DNA of 37,059 bases from Flavobacterium sp. (GCF_013823965.1 NZ_PNNA01000054.1:1-37059), one strand, 5' to 3'; shown: positions 14,694 through 24,245, counted from the first letter of the stretch. Notes: a model not told the origin generated them from the letters alone. Numbers and translations are program-made.

Positions 14694-15572
14694 ATGAGCG
14701 CAAAAATTTTAGTGACTGGTGCAACTGGTAATTTTGGAAAAACAACTATCGATTTTTTATTAAATAAAGGAGTAGCTGCAACACATATTTCAGCTTTGGT
14801 GAGAGATGAGGCCAAAGCCCAAGATTTGAAAGCCAAAGGAATAACTCTCAAAATAGCAGATTATGATAATTATGATTCGTTAGTAACTGCTTTTCAAGGA
14901 GTTGATAAACTGTTATTGGTTTCGGCAACCGATTTGCAAAATCGAAGTAAACAACAATTGAATGCTGTAAAAGCAGCCCAAGAAGCTGGAGTGAAACATA
15001 TTTTATACACCAGTTTCGAACGTAAAAATGAAACGGAAACTTCGCCAATTGCTTTTTTGGCAAAATCACATATTGATACTGATAACGCTATCAAAGCAAG
15101 TGGAATGACCTATTCTATTTTTAGAAATAATTTATATTTAGAGGTTTTACCAATGTTTTTTGGAGAAAAAGTTTTAGAAACTGGAATCTTTTTTCCGGCA
15201 GGAGATACCGCTGCGGCTTATGTTTCTCGAAATGATTTGGCCGAGGCTGTTGCCAATGTCTTGATGGAGGAAAACGTCGAAAGTAGAGAATATGCAATGA
15301 ATAATAGCGAGAATTATTCATTGAAAACTGCTGCTACTATTTTGAGTGATTTAACCAAAACTGAGATTGGTTACACCAGTCCAAGTCTTGATGTTTATTC
15401 AGATGTTTTGACAAAAGCTGGTGTTCCGGCAGAATATGTTGGAATGTTTGTAGGTTTTGGAGCAGCGATTGAACAAGGTGAATTTTATGCGAATTCAACG
15501 GATTTAGAAAAGTTATTAGGCAGAAAATCAATTAGTTTGCAAGAATTCTTGAAACAAACGTACCTAAAATAA
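14694..15572 (+). CDS. NmrA-type NAD(P)-binding oxidoreductase
   Basis: This 292-aa atypical short-chain dehydrogenase begins MSAKILVTGATGNFGKTTIDFLL, with the GxxGxxG dinucleotide loop at residues 8-14. The rest (TSFERKNE, SIFRNNLYLE, RNDLAEAVANVL) matches NmrA/QOR2-like proteins such as NAD(P)H:quinone oxidoreductase type 2. It lacks the classic YxxxK catalytic pair of true short-chain dehydrogenases. The divergent HxlR regulator suggests an inducible detoxification function. A hairpin with a T8 run follows the gene. Confidence 0.88.
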   Translation: MSAKILVTGATGNFGKTTIDFLLNKGVAATHISALVRDEAKAQDLKAKGITLKIADYDNYDSLVTAFQGVDKLLLVSATDLQNRSKQQLNAVKAAQEAGVKHILYTSFERKNETETSPIAFLAKSHIDTDNAIKASGMTYSIFRNNLYLEVLPMFFGEKVLETGIFFPAGDTAAAYVSRNDLAEAVANVLMEENVESREYAMNNSENYSLKTAATILSDLTKTEIGYTSPSLDVYSDVLTKAGVPAEYVGMFVGFGAAIEQGEFYANSTDLEKLLGRKSISLQEFLKQTYLK

Positions 15573-15593
15573 AAAACAATAGCATCAAGATTT

Positions 15594-15628
15594 AAAAAAC
15601 GAACAATTTTATGTGTTCGTTTTTTTTA
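15594..15628 (+). terminator. Terminator after NmrA-type oxidoreductase
   Basis: AAAACGAACA pairs with TGTTCGTTTT across an 8-nt loop and is followed by a T run. Confidence 0.75.
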
Positions 15629-15691
15629 TTTATTGTGATTAGAACAGAAAAGATTATTTACATTTAAACATTATTTATACAATTTGATTTT

Positions 15692-16522
15692 ATGAATACT
15701 TTAAACGATTTGCATCAAATTTCAAGCACTTTTTCGAACACCGAAAAAATGCCCGTGTTGTTTCTAGGACACGGAAGTCCTATGAATGCCATCGAGGAAA
15801 ACCAGTTTGTGACCGGCTTTCGTGACTTGGCGAAAACCTTGCCACAACCCAACGCCATTTTGTGTGTTTCGGCGCATTGGTTTACCAATGGAACCAAGGT
15901 AACGGCGATGGAAATGCCGCGAACGATTCACGATTTTGGAGGTTTTCCGCAGGAATTGTTTGCCGTGCAATATCCCGCAAAGGGCAGTCCTGAATTGGCA
16001 AAGAAAACCAAGGAATTGTTGCAGCCTGTTCAAGTGGAATTGGACGAGCATTGGGGTTTGGATCACGGAGCTTGGAGCGTGATTAAACATTTGTATCCCG
16101 AAGCCAATGTACCCGTAATCCAGTTGAGTATTGATTATACCAAATCGCCGCAATATCATTTTGAATTGGCCAAAAAATTGAGCGATTTGCGCCGAAAAGG
16201 TATTTTGATAATAGGTAGCGGCAATATCGTGCATAATTTGCGTTTGGTCGATTTTCCTAATTTCAACAAAGACAATTATGGCTACGATTGGGCAATTGAA
16301 GCTAGAGAAACCGTAAATAATTATTTGTTGGACGGCAATTTTCAACCGCTGGTTGATTATGAAAGGCAAGGCAAGGCTTTGCAAATAGCGATTCCCACGC
16401 CAGACCATTTTTTGCCCTTGATTTACACTTTAGGTTTAAAAGACAAAACCGAAGAACTGAGTTTGTTCAATGACAAATTGGTGGCGGGTTCGTTGAGCAT
16501 GACTTCGGTGAAGATTGTTTAG
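15692..16522 (+). CDS. ygiD: YgiD-type extradiol ring-cleavage dioxygenase (DODA)
   Basis: This 276-aa protein has the class III extradiol dioxygenase pattern of E. coli YgiD and plant 4,5-DOPA dioxygenase: LFLGHGSPMNAIE near residues 24-36, LCVSAHWFTNG, TIHDFGGFPQELF, DHGAWSVIKHLYP and IIGSGNIVHNLR. The histidines in these motifs are the likely metal ligands. It is the expected length. The physiological substrate in bacteria is not settled; a catechol-like compound is inferred. It is transcribed in the same direction as the upstream oxidoreductase but is separated from it by a terminator. Confidence 0.93.
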   Translation: MNTLNDLHQISSTFSNTEKMPVLFLGHGSPMNAIEENQFVTGFRDLAKTLPQPNAILCVSAHWFTNGTKVTAMEMPRTIHDFGGFPQELFAVQYPAKGSPELAKKTKELLQPVQVELDEHWGLDHGAWSVIKHLYPEANVPVIQLSIDYTKSPQYHFELAKKLSDLRRKGILIIGSGNIVHNLRLVDFPNFNKDNYGYDWAIEARETVNNYLLDGNFQPLVDYERQGKALQIAIPTPDHFLPLIYTLGLKDKTEELSLFNDKLVAGSLSMTSVKIV

Positions 16523-16580
16523 AAGAGTTTTGTGGAAAAATCTTATATTTGAATATTGAAAATAATAAAAACCTAAATCA

Positions 16581-16997
16581 ATGAAAACCAAATTATCCCT
16601 ACTAATCTTAGCATCAATTCTATTATTTTCCTTTGCAACAACCAAAACATCGGATGACGATAAATTAAAAAATAAATTAATCGGAACTTGGAGTGGTTCA
16701 GAAGAAGACAACCAGCAACCCGGCCTAACCAAGTATTGGATCAAGACCCATAATAAAAACGGAACATTTATACTATTGTTCACGTCCATAGAAAATTGTG
16801 AAGTAGAAAGCCATGTTGAAAAAGGAAAATGGGAAATAAAAGACGGCTTATTTTACGAAACATTCGATAGTGATGGAAAAACAGATGTTTATTCAATCGA
16901 AATGTTGGACGATAATACTGTAAAATATAAAGCAAAAGAATTAAGTTTGGAGTTCGATAATAAAGAATATGAGTTTATTGAAATCAGAGAAGAGTAA
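16581..16997 (+). CDS. Small secreted lipocalin-like protein
   Basis: This 138-aa protein has a signal peptide (MKTKLSLLILASILLFSFATT) without a lipobox cysteine. The mature part contains LIGTWSGSEE, then alternating strands with KGKWEIKDGLFYETFDSDGKTDVYSIEMLDDNTVKYK split over several strands, the pattern of small lipocalin-like beta-barrels (a GTW near the start). Ligand and role are unknown. A TATATTTG -7-like element is at 16544-16551, about 30 nt before the start. Confidence 0.7.
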   Translation: MKTKLSLLILASILLFSFATTKTSDDDKLKNKLIGTWSGSEEDNQQPGLTKYWIKTHNKNGTFILLFTSIENCEVESHVEKGKWEIKDGLFYETFDSDGKTDVYSIEMLDDNTVKYKAKELSLEFDNKEYEFIEIREE

Positions 16998-17060
16998 ATG
17001 AAAGCAAATAATAAAACCATTTGTTTTTAAGAAATTGATTTAACTTAAATTTATTGAATT

Positions 17061-17855
17061 ATGAAATCGAATCTAAATAAGAATTGTCTTTTACTTTTTG
17101 CTATATTTTATTCAGTGTTTGCAATGTCACAAAATGCGGATATTTATACTCCGCCTGAGGTTTCACCAATGCCTATGAAACCCGAAATGACTGAGATATG
17201 GGAACCTGAAGTAGCTATAATTATTCCAGCCAAAAAAATAGGGGATGCCCCCTCGGATGCTATTATCCTATTTGATGGTAAAAATTTGAATCAATGGGTT
17301 AGTCAAAAAGACACTTCGAAGGAAGCTTCTTGGAAAATAATAAATAATGACTATATGGAAGTTGTTCCAGGTAGTGGAGGTATCGAAACAAAAATGAAAT
17401 TTGGTGATTGCCAATTACATATTGAATGGAGCGCTCCAGATGTGGTTGTTGGAGGAGGTCAATCCAGAGGAAATAGCGGTATTTTTTTTCAAAACAGATA
17501 CGAACTTCAAGTGCTGGATTCGTATGACAACAGAACCTATAGTAATGGGCAAGCAGGCAGTATTTATAAGGATTATGTGCCATTAGTAAACGCTATGAAA
17601 CCTCCTTTAGAGTGGAATGTTTATGATGTTATATATACAGCACCACGTTTTAAAGCAGATGGAAAAATAGATAGTCCAGCAAGAATCACAGTTTTGCACA
17701 ATGGGGTTTTGATTCAAAATAACGTTTCCATTAACGGATTGACTCAATATATCGGTTTGCATAATTATCCTTCTCCTCACGGTGAGGATGTAATTTCTTT
17801 GCAAGATCATAATAATAAAACACAATTTAGAAATATTTGGATTCGAAAGCTATAA
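17061..17855 (+). CDS. DUF1080 (3-keto-disaccharide hydrolase-like) secreted protein
   Basis: This 264-aa protein carries a signal peptide (residues 1-25, ending FAMSQ) and a single DUF1080 domain: AIILFDGKNLNQWVSQ near residues 68-83, GGIETKMKFGDCQLHIEWSAP, GNSGIFFQNRYELQVLDSY and a closing NKTQFRNIWIRKL. The domain is a concanavalin-like beta sandwich. Family members include 3-keto-glycoside hydrolases, so cleavage of an oxidised disaccharide in the periplasm is the best guess; sugar binding alone is possible. No 3-dehydrogenase gene is adjacent. Confidence 0.88.
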   Translation: MKSNLNKNCLLLFAIFYSVFAMSQNADIYTPPEVSPMPMKPEMTEIWEPEVAIIIPAKKIGDAPSDAIILFDGKNLNQWVSQKDTSKEASWKIINNDYMEVVPGSGGIETKMKFGDCQLHIEWSAPDVVVGGGQSRGNSGIFFQNRYELQVLDSYDNRTYSNGQAGSIYKDYVPLVNAMKPPLEWNVYDVIYTAPRFKADGKIDSPARITVLHNGVLIQNNVSINGLTQYIGLHNYPSPHGEDVISLQDHNNKTQFRNIWIRKL

Positions 17856-17931
17856 AATAAAAATGACAAGGAGCTTTTTGAAGCATAATGAATAAAAATT
17901 TGTGTCTTCGAATCAAAAAATCAAATAAAAA

Positions 17932-18657
17932 ATGAAAATAATAGCAGTCATTCCCGCGCGTTACGCTTCCACAAGATTTCCTGCCAAACTAATGCAGGAT
18001 TTGGGAGGCAAAACCGTGATTTTAAGAACCTACGAAGCCGCCAAAAAGTCCAATCTTTTTGACCATGTTTTTGTGGTTACCGATTCCGATTTGATATACA
18101 AAGAAATAACTTCCAATGCAGGAAAGGCCATAATGAGCATCAAAGAACATGAATCTGGAAGCGACCGAATTGCCGAAGCTGTCGAAAATTTGGACGTTGA
18201 TATTGTCGTAAATGTACAAGGTGACGAACCTTTTATCAACACGGAAGCTTTGGAAAAACTGATTGCAGTTTATAAAAACGACGTTAATAAAAAAGTGGAT
18301 TTGGCTTCCCTAATGTGTGAAATCACCAATGAAGACGAAATCAACAATCCTAATAACGTGAAAGTGGTGGTGGACCAAAACGGTTTTGCTTTGTACTTTT
18401 CTCGTTCCGTGATTCCGTATCCAAGAGAGAAAAACGTGGGCGTTCGCTATATGCAACATATCGGAATTTATGCTTTTAGAAAACAAGCCTTGATGGATTT
18501 CTACAATTTGCCGATGAAATCATTGGAAGCTTCCGAAAAACTGGAACAATTACGCTATTTAGAATTTGGAAAACGCATCAAAATGGTTGAAACCGCCGAT
18601 AAAAGTATTGGCATAGACACGCCTGAAGACTTGGAAAAGGCGAGGAATATGTTGTAA
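17932..18657 (+). CDS. kdsB: 3-deoxy-manno-octulosonate cytidylyltransferase
   Basis: This 241-aa protein begins [21 protein letters not shown], the nucleotide-binding signature of KdsB. It contains [11 protein letters not shown] (metal and CTP binding) and closes with [11 protein letters not shown]. It activates Kdo as CMP-Kdo for lipopolysaccharide core synthesis, confirming a Gram-negative envelope. The length is normal. It stands 76 nt after the DUF1080 gene and 48 nt before the M16 peptidase pair, all in one direction. Confidence 0.97.
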   Translation: MKIIAVIPARYASTRFPAKLMQDLGGKTVILRTYEAAKKSNLFDHVFVVTDSDLIYKEITSNAGKAIMSIKEHESGSDRIAEAVENLDVDIVVNVQGDEPFINTEALEKLIAVYKNDVNKKVDLASLMCEITNEDEINNPNNVKVVVDQNGFALYFSRSVIPYPREKNVGVRYMQHIGIYAFRKQALMDFYNLPMKSLEASEKLEQLRYLEFGKRIKMVETADKSIGIDTPEDLEKARNML

Positions 18658-18705
18658 AAAAAATAATTTTCAATAAAGTTTAGTAGTTTTAACACCAATT
18701 AATTT

Positions 18706-20025
18706 ATGTTTATGAAAAAAATAATGCTCTTGCTGATGCTTTTGCTGACTTTCGCGGGACAGGCACAAATGAAAGCCGATGATGTAAAAACGTTTACCTT
18801 GGATAACGGAATGAAATTTCTGGTTGTGGAAGATTTCTCCATTCCCAACGCCAATATGTACTTTTTTTACAAGGTGGGAAGCCGAAACGAGTACCAAGGA
18901 ATCACAGGACTTTCCCATTTTTTTGAACACATGATGTTCAACGGAGCCAAAAAATATGGCCCAAAACAATTTGATCGAACCATGGAATTCAATGGTGGTG
19001 CCAATAATGCCTACACCACCGAAAATGTCACGGTATATACGGACTGGTTTCCGGCAGCTTCGGCAGAGATTATGTTTGATCTTGAAGGAGATCGAATTGC
19101 CAGCTTAAGTATTGACCCCAAAATGGTAGAAAGCGAGAGAGGCGTTGTATTGAGTGAGCGAAGAACAGGTCTTGAAAACTCGCCATGGCGTCCTTTATCC
19201 GAAGGATTGCAAGCAACCGCTTTTCAGGAACATCCCTATCATTGGCCGGTTATTGGCTACGAAGACGACATGAAAAACTGGACACAGCAAGATTTGGAGC
19301 GTTATTTCAAAACGTATTATGCGCCAAACAATTGCGTGGTCGTGGTTTCGGGAGCGTTGAAAATGGAAAAAGTGAAGGAATTGGCCAAGAAATATTTCGA
19401 ACCAATTCCTGCTCAAGTTGCACCGCCAAAAGTGCATATTGTGGAACCAGCCCAAAACGGAGAACGAAGAATTACCATCAAGAAAGAAGTGGAAACACCA
19501 TACTTGATGATTGGATATAAAACCCCGGAATCCAAAAATGATGATTATTATGCCTTGAATATTTTGAGTTCCGTTCTATCCAGCGGAAATTCGTCTCGAT
19601 TGTATTCGTCTCTGGTGGATCAAAAGGAATTGGCCACACAAGTATTTACGGATTATGGAGACACTTTCGATCCGTTTCTTTTCAATGTTTATGCGGTCGC
19701 CAACCAAGATGTAAAAGAAACTGATTTGGAGCAAGCCGTTTATGCCGAAATTGAAAAAATTAAAAAGGAGGGCATCACCGAAAAAGAATTGCAAAAAATC
19801 AAGAACCAAAAATTGATGGAGTTTTACAACCAGGTGGAAACCATCAACGGAAAATCGAACAATATTGGGACCTACGAAGTTTTTTTCGGAGATTATAAAA
19901 AAATGTTCGATGCGCCAGCTAATTACAACAAAGTCACCGTTGCCGACGTAAAACGAGTTGCCGAAAAATATTTGACCAAAAGTAACCGAACAGTTGCCGT
20001 ATTAAAAACCAATGTAGAAGATTAA
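18706..20025 (+). CDS. M16 zinc peptidase, catalytic partner
   Basis: This 439-aa protein has a signal peptide (about residues 1-20, LTFAGQAQ) and the inverted zinc motif HFFEH at residues 71-75. The distal zinc glutamate is probably in ESERGVVLSERR near residue 150. The start could equally be the second Met two codons on (18712). It is followed after only 3 nt by a second M16 gene that lacks the zinc motif: the usual heterodimer of an active and a substrate-binding half. It is probably periplasmic and degrades peptides; the substrate is unknown. Confidence 0.93.
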   Translation: MFMKKIMLLLMLLLTFAGQAQMKADDVKTFTLDNGMKFLVVEDFSIPNANMYFFYKVGSRNEYQGITGLSHFFEHMMFNGAKKYGPKQFDRTMEFNGGANNAYTTENVTVYTDWFPAASAEIMFDLEGDRIASLSIDPKMVESERGVVLSERRTGLENSPWRPLSEGLQATAFQEHPYHWPVIGYEDDMKNWTQQDLERYFKTYYAPNNCVVVVSGALKMEKVKELAKKYFEPIPAQVAPPKVHIVEPAQNGERRITIKKEVETPYLMIGYKTPESKNDDYYALNILSSVLSSGNSSRLYSSLVDQKELATQVFTDYGDTFDPFLFNVYAVANQDVKETDLEQAVYAEIEKIKKEGITEKELQKIKNQKLMEFYNQVETINGKSNNIGTYEVFFGDYKKMFDAPANYNKVTVADVKRVAEKYLTKSNRTVAVLKTNVED

Positions 20026-20028
20026 GCC

Positions 20029-21426
20029 ATGAAAAGAAATATTCAAAAACTCATCCTGTGTTTACTGGTAATTGCAACTGGCCACTTATCGGCACAAGGA
20101 TTCAAATTGCCCAATTACACAACTTTTAAATTGGCAAACGGGCTTACAGTTTCCTTGATGGAACAACACGAAGTGCCTGTTATTAGCGTTTCGGTTATAC
20201 TTCCCGGAGGCGCGATTTATGATTATGACAAAGCGGGATTGGCATCATTGACGGCCATTTCCCTTAAACACGGTACCAAAAATTTCACCAAAACAAAATT
20301 AGATGAAGAATTGGACTTTTTGGGAGCTGAAGTAGCTACTTATGCGACAAAAGAATTTGCAGGCCTTTCTTCTGATTTTGCATCCAAGGACAAAGTTAAA
20401 GTGCTGAATATCATTAAAGAAATTGTGCTCAATCCTGTTTTTGATGCTGCCGAATTCGAAAAGGAGAAAAGCCGTTTGTTGGTTTCGTTGGCGCAACAAA
20501 AAGAAAGTCCACGTTCTGTTATAGGAGCTTATTTTGATACTTTGTTATATGGAAATCACGTTTATGCGAATGTTAAAAACGGAAACAAGGAAACTGTTGG
20601 CAAATTGACCGTGAATGACGTGAAAGATTTTTTCAAGACCAATTACAAACCGAATGAAGCCGCGATTTGCATTGTTGGAGATTTCAACACGAATGAAATG
20701 AAAGCTATGATAACCAAATTGTTTTCCGGTTGGGAAAAATCGGTCGTAAAAATTGAAAACCTGGCATCAAAACAAATTGTTCTTCCTACAGAAAACAGGG
20801 TTTTGTTGGTAAACAAAGGAGATGCCAAGGAAACCACTTTCTATATTGGAGCGCCGGGCGTGAGCAGAAACAATCCGGATTATGTGGCTATTGAAGTGGT
20901 CAACACGCTTTTTGGAGGACGTTTTACTTCGATGCTGAACGATGAATTGAGGGTAAATTCAGGTTTGACTTATGGTGCCGGAAGCAGGTTTAACAATTTA
21001 AAAAATGGTGGTTCCTTTTATATTTCCACATTTACGGCTTCTAAAACGACTGAACCAGCGATTGATAAAGCATTGGTGGTATTGAATAATTTACACGCCA
21101 AAGGAATCGATGAAAAAGCATTGGCTTCTGCCAAAAATTATGTGAAAGGACAATTCCCGCCGGATTATGAAACTACCTCACAATTGGCAGGTTTGCTGTC
21201 GCAAATGTTTTGGTATAATTTTGACAAATCATTTATCGACAATTTCGAAAAAAACGTGGATAGTCTTGACTTGGCAAAAGCCAACCAAATTATCGACAAC
21301 TATTTTCCAAAAGACAAATTGCAGTTTGTTTTGATAGGAAAATCGGAAGACATCAAGAAAACTGCCGAAAAATATGGCAAAGTCACTGAAGTTGAAATTA
21401 GTGACGACATCAAAAAAATGAATTAA
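20029..21426 (+). CDS. M16 peptidase-like protein, non-catalytic partner
   Basis: This 465-aa protein has a signal peptide (to about residue 24, GHLSAQG) and the M16 fold. At the position of HxxEH it has LTAISLKHG, so zinc cannot bind. It keeps the Arg/Tyr substrate-binding segment in the C-terminal half (LRVNSGLTYGAGSRF), as in the regulatory halves of processing peptidases. It starts 3 nt after the catalytic subunit, so the two are cotranscribed and probably form one complex. A short hairpin with a T run ends the unit. Confidence 0.93.
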   Translation: MKRNIQKLILCLLVIATGHLSAQGFKLPNYTTFKLANGLTVSLMEQHEVPVISVSVILPGGAIYDYDKAGLASLTAISLKHGTKNFTKTKLDEELDFLGAEVATYATKEFAGLSSDFASKDKVKVLNIIKEIVLNPVFDAAEFEKEKSRLLVSLAQQKESPRSVIGAYFDTLLYGNHVYANVKNGNKETVGKLTVNDVKDFFKTNYKPNEAAICIVGDFNTNEMKAMITKLFSGWEKSVVKIENLASKQIVLPTENRVLLVNKGDAKETTFYIGAPGVSRNNPDYVAIEVVNTLFGGRFTSMLNDELRVNSGLTYGAGSRFNNLKNGGSFYISTFTASKTTEPAIDKALVVLNNLHAKGIDEKALASAKNYVKGQFPPDYETTSQLAGLLSQMFWYNFDKSFIDNFEKNVDSLDLAKANQIIDNYFPKDKLQFVLIGKSEDIKKTAEKYGKVTEVEISDDIKKMN

Positions 21427-21429
21427 GAA

Positions 21430-21458
21430 AAGAGGGAATTAAGTTTCCCTTTTTTTTG
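21430..21458 (+). terminator. Terminator of the M16 operon
   Basis: GGGAA (21434-21438) pairs with TTCCC (21445-21449), extended by flanking A/T pairs, with T9 directly after. The A tract on the other side could make it work for the converging ion channel gene too. Confidence 0.7.
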
Positions 21459-21481
21459 GTCAAAACATTTGTTATTGGGAT

Positions 21482-22192
21482 TTAAGCATCGTTTTCAATA
21501 TCAAAATAACCTTTGGCTTTTATCTTGGCAGAGAAAAAATTCAAGAACAAAACCACAAAAAATAAAAACAAAAAGGCTTGGGCAGTCGCCAATATTTTCC
21601 CAAAGGTCGTCACTGGATAAAAATCGCCATATCCAATAGAAGCAGAATTTATTGTGCTGAAATAAACGGCGTCAAACCAATGATTAAGAGGCTTGTTCAA
21701 ATAATTTCCACAGGAATACAAGACGGCAAATGCCAATATAATTTCCAAATAATTTAGGAAAAGCAATAGCATTGATCGTTTATAAGAACGTGGTTTAGAA
21801 AACATGTCCGATGCAAAAATCAATGTGGGAATGTATAAAACGGTTTCCAGCAAGACATAAACCATTATCCAAATCACAACACTGTATTCTTGCCAATGAT
21901 TGATTAAAATCAATAAAGGAAAGATTATTTTGAGCAAAATGTAAAAATCCAAAGCCAAATCCCGATATTGATATCCTTTTAAATATGCTAAATATTTGAT
22001 GTATACTCCGGGGAAAAGCAACTGGGAGGAAGAAAGGAACAATCGAACAATTTTCTCTATTCCGTTGTCATCTTGATGGTTGTTGTTCCAGATGGCTTTA
22101 ATGTTTTGAATGCGTTTTTCTACAGGATTATAATCTGGTTTTGGCAACTTTGAGACGTTTCCCAACAACAACTTTTTTAGAATGGATTTCAT
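21482..22192 (-). CDS. Two-pore-helix type ion channel protein (Ion_trans_2)
   Basis: This 236-aa protein has a cytoplasmic N-terminal stretch of about 80 residues, then four hydrophobic segments (approximately 82-97, 104-124, 141-163 and 200-220). Between the last two lies a potassium-channel pore loop with the filter SIGYGDFYP. The filter matches the TVGYGD consensus with Ser-Ile in place of Thr-Val. No C-terminal RCK/TrkA domain is present, so any gating by ligand must come from the N-terminal part. The gene is 69 nt downstream of the spermidine-synthase-like gene on the same strand. Confidence 0.85.
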   Translation of the reverse strand: MKSILKKLLLGNVSKLPKPDYNPVEKRIQNIKAIWNNNHQDDNGIEKIVRLFLSSSQLLFPGVYIKYLAYLKGYQYRDLALDFYILLKIIFPLLILINHWQEYSVVIWIMVYVLLETVLYIPTLIFASDMFSKPRSYKRSMLLLFLNYLEIILAFAVLYSCGNYLNKPLNHWFDAVYFSTINSASIGYGDFYPVTTFGKILATAQAFLFLFFVVLFLNFFSAKIKAKGYFDIENDA

Positions 22193-22261
22193 GTCATTTT
22201 ATGATGAAAATACACCTCTAATGTACGAATAAATTGCGTCATTTTTCGAAAAAAAAATAAT

Positions 22262-22927
22262 TTAAAGTTTACTTTCAACTATAATCAACTCATTTAGTTC
22301 TTCGACTTTGTGCAATTTTGTCACATTATATTGAGTAACATCAAAAGCATTTAAAAACCCCAAATTGAGTTGTTTTTGTTTGTCGTTTAAAACCATCGTG
22401 TTAAAAAGGATGAAACCTTTCGGTTGCAACAAATCGCAAATTCTATTGATGAAAAATGGTTCAAATAAAAAGAGAGGCATTTTGGTATCCTGAAAAATAT
22501 CAATGATGATTAGGTCGTAAACATCTTTGGTTTTTAAAACAAATTCAAACGCATCATCAATTATTATTTCCAGATTTCGAATTTGGTTTAAATGAAAATA
22601 TTTGTTGGCGATAGTAATCACGTTATTGTCGATTTCGACACCCGTAATTTTGCCTTCAAAATTAATTTCGTCAACCAATGTTTTAATGACACTTCCGCCA
22701 GCGACTCCCAAAACGAGAATGTTGTTCATGGTTTTGATTCTTCCAAAACCAATAAATTTCAATCCTTTTCTTAAAATTCGTTGTAAACTTCCATACGAAT
22801 AGTTGGTGTTTTTACTATCTAAAACCAATTCGCCATTGCTCCAAGTGACTTCAAGCGTTTGGCTAATGTTAGATTTTTGTTTGAACACATTGATGGGAAT
22901 GATATAGCTGAACAGTTTTTTGAACAT
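22262..22927 (-). CDS. Spermidine-synthase-like SAM-fold methyltransferase
   Basis: I start at the ATG at 22927 (MFKKLFSYIIPINVFK), giving 221 aa. The longer frame would abut the divergent acyltransferase start exactly and adds a hydrophobic stretch unlike the family. The Rossmann core is clear: ILVLGVAGGSVIKTLV (motif I), ITGVEIDNNVITIANKYF, IIIDDAFEFV and YDLIIIDIFQD. This matches the spermine/spermidine synthase superfamily. The aminopropyltransferase N-terminal domain is very short, so true polyamine synthesis is doubtful; methyl transfer is equally possible. Confidence 0.8.
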   Translation of the reverse strand: MFKKLFSYIIPINVFKQKSNISQTLEVTWSNGELVLDSKNTNYSYGSLQRILRKGLKFIGFGRIKTMNNILVLGVAGGSVIKTLVDEINFEGKITGVEIDNNVITIANKYFHLNQIRNLEIIIDDAFEFVLKTKDVYDLIIIDIFQDTKMPLFLFEPFFINRICDLLQPKGFILFNTMVLNDKQKQLNLGFLNAFDVTQYNVTKLHKVEELNELIIVESKL

Positions 22928-22987
22928 TAGAGATATTTTTATCAAAAATAGGAGAATAATGTTAATTTTACCGAAAATGGGTTCCAA

Positions 22988-23545
22988 ATGAAAAGAAGTT
23001 TTTACAAGTTTATTTTTTTTAAATTAATGGGTTGGAAAATTGAAGGCTCTTTTGATGAAAGTATCAAGAAATGCGTTCTAATGGTTATGCCTCACACCAG
23101 TTGGCATGATTTTTATTTGGGAATATTTACCAGGGGAATCACCGGTATTAAAATGAATTATATTGGCAAAAAAGAGCTGTTTCGTTTTCCATTCGGATTT
23201 TATTTCCGTTGGATGGGTGGCGCGCCAATAGATCGAACAGGAAGTTTAAATAAAGTAGATGCCATTGCAAAAATATTTGACCACTACGAAGAATTCAGAT
23301 TGGCCATTGCTCCCGAAGGCACCAGAAAAAAAGTCAACGAACTCAAATCAGGGTTTTATTATATTGCCTTAAAAGCAAATGTTGCCATAATTCCTGTTGC
23401 ATTTGATTTTGGCAGCAAAACGGTAAGCGTTGGCAAACCCTTTTATCCAACATCAAATTACGAGGCCGATTTGAAAAATTTGCTTCAACATTACGAAGGA
23501 GTAATTGGAAAAATTCCCGAAAAAGGTTTTAACTCCGAAAAATAA
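22988..23545 (+). CDS. 1-acylglycerol-3-phosphate acyltransferase family protein
   Basis: This 185-aa protein has the PlsC acyltransferase motifs: HTSWHD (HX4D) near residues 36-41, FYFRWMGGAPIDR for acyl-acceptor binding, APEGTRKK (EGTR) and NVAIIPVAFDFG. It is a compact member without obvious transmembrane helices beyond a short N-terminal hydrophobic patch, and should act at the membrane surface on lysophosphatidate or a related lipid. It converges on the XRE gene with one base between the two stop codons. Confidence 0.9.
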   Translation: MKRSFYKFIFFKLMGWKIEGSFDESIKKCVLMVMPHTSWHDFYLGIFTRGITGIKMNYIGKKELFRFPFGFYFRWMGGAPIDRTGSLNKVDAIAKIFDHYEEFRLAIAPEGTRKKVNELKSGFYYIALKANVAIIPVAFDFGSKTVSVGKPFYPTSNYEADLKNLLQHYEGVIGKIPEKGFNSEK

Positions 23546-23546
23546 T

Positions 23547-24029
23547 TTATTCCGGCGAATAAGTTTGAAAAGTTCCATTTTTATAGAAAATGACAATTCG
23601 GTCAATTTCCGAGTTGTTTTTTTGCAAGTCCGACGAGCTTTGCGTATTTAAAAAATTGTTCACCAATTTTTCTTCTGCAGGATTTTTTTTGTTTGGCAAT
23701 TCTTCAGAAAACAAATCTGCTGCTTTCTCTATTTGGGTTTCGGCAATTTGATGGTCAATTATTGGAGTGGAAGCAGCAAGAATAGTATCCATTTTTAATT
23801 CCGATTTTGGAAAAGTTCCCTTTCCATTCAAAATCCAATACAAATCCACATCGGGAAAAACATCCAAAATTTTAAGTATAAAATCCAAGCTTGGTTTGTT
23901 TCTGCCCGAAAGGAGGTGGGACAAACTAGAACGTTGCACACCTATTTTATCGGCAAATGTGGAAGCATTCAAACTGTAATAATCGAGTATAATTTCCAGT
24001 CTTTTTATAAAATCTTCTATGTTTACCAT
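23547..24029 (-). CDS. XRE-family transcriptional regulator
   Basis: This 160-aa protein has an N-terminal helix-turn-helix (about residues 6-65: FADKIGVQRSSLSHLLSGRNKPSLDFILKIL split by turns), the classic Cro/CI pattern. The rest is a polar, probably flexible tail ending DRIVIFYKNGTFQTYSPE, without a LexA-type protease domain. The start codon lies inside a TTTAC-N4-GTAAA palindrome (24022-24035), and a candidate promoter (TTTG-N20-TACATTTG on the minus strand, 24091-24060) has another copy over its -7 element. Autorepression is therefore likely. It faces an M14 carboxypeptidase gene across 312 nt. Confidence 0.93.
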   Translation of the reverse strand: MVNIEDFIKRLEIILDYYSLNASTFADKIGVQRSSLSHLLSGRNKPSLDFILKILDVFPDVDLYWILNGKGTFPKSELKMDTILAASTPIIDHQIAETQIEKAADLFSEELPNKKNPAEEKLVNNFLNTQSSSDLQKNNSEIDRIVIFYKNGTFQTYSPE

Positions 24030-24105
24030 TGTAAATTGGTTTGAAAAATAATTGAGTTACAAATGTAATTAAAAAGAAGGAATGCGCCAAAATTACATCT
24101 GTAAA
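24022..24105. promoter_or_regulatory. XRE-proximal operators and promoter
   Basis: Three related palindromes lie here: TTTAC-CATT-GTAAA at 24022-24035 over the regulator start codon, GTTAC-AAAT-GTAAT at 24056-24069, and ATTAC-ATCT-GTAAA at 24092-24105. The middle one contains the minus-strand -7 element TACATTTG (24067-24060). A TTTG -33 box (24091-24088) lies 20 nt away and touches the third palindrome. Between 24106 and 24245 I see only AT-rich DNA with no gene. Confidence 0.6.
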
Positions 24106-24245
24106 TTAGTAAAAAAATAGTATTTACGTGCAATTATTACTTTCGATAAAAACACTTAAATTACTGATAAATAATAAAATAAATTATGTAAAAACAAAAA
24201 CAAACAATTGTCAACATTATGCAGTAAGGCAAAGAACAAATTCTT

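Noticed and set aside
15764..16408. 214-aa leftward frame
   Set aside because: Antisense to the ygiD-type gene, which has clear family motifs; the leftward protein has none.
22928..22987. Upstream extension of the spermidine-synthase-like protein
   Set aside because: It would leave no room for the divergent acyltransferase promoter and adds a hydrophobic stretch not typical of the family.
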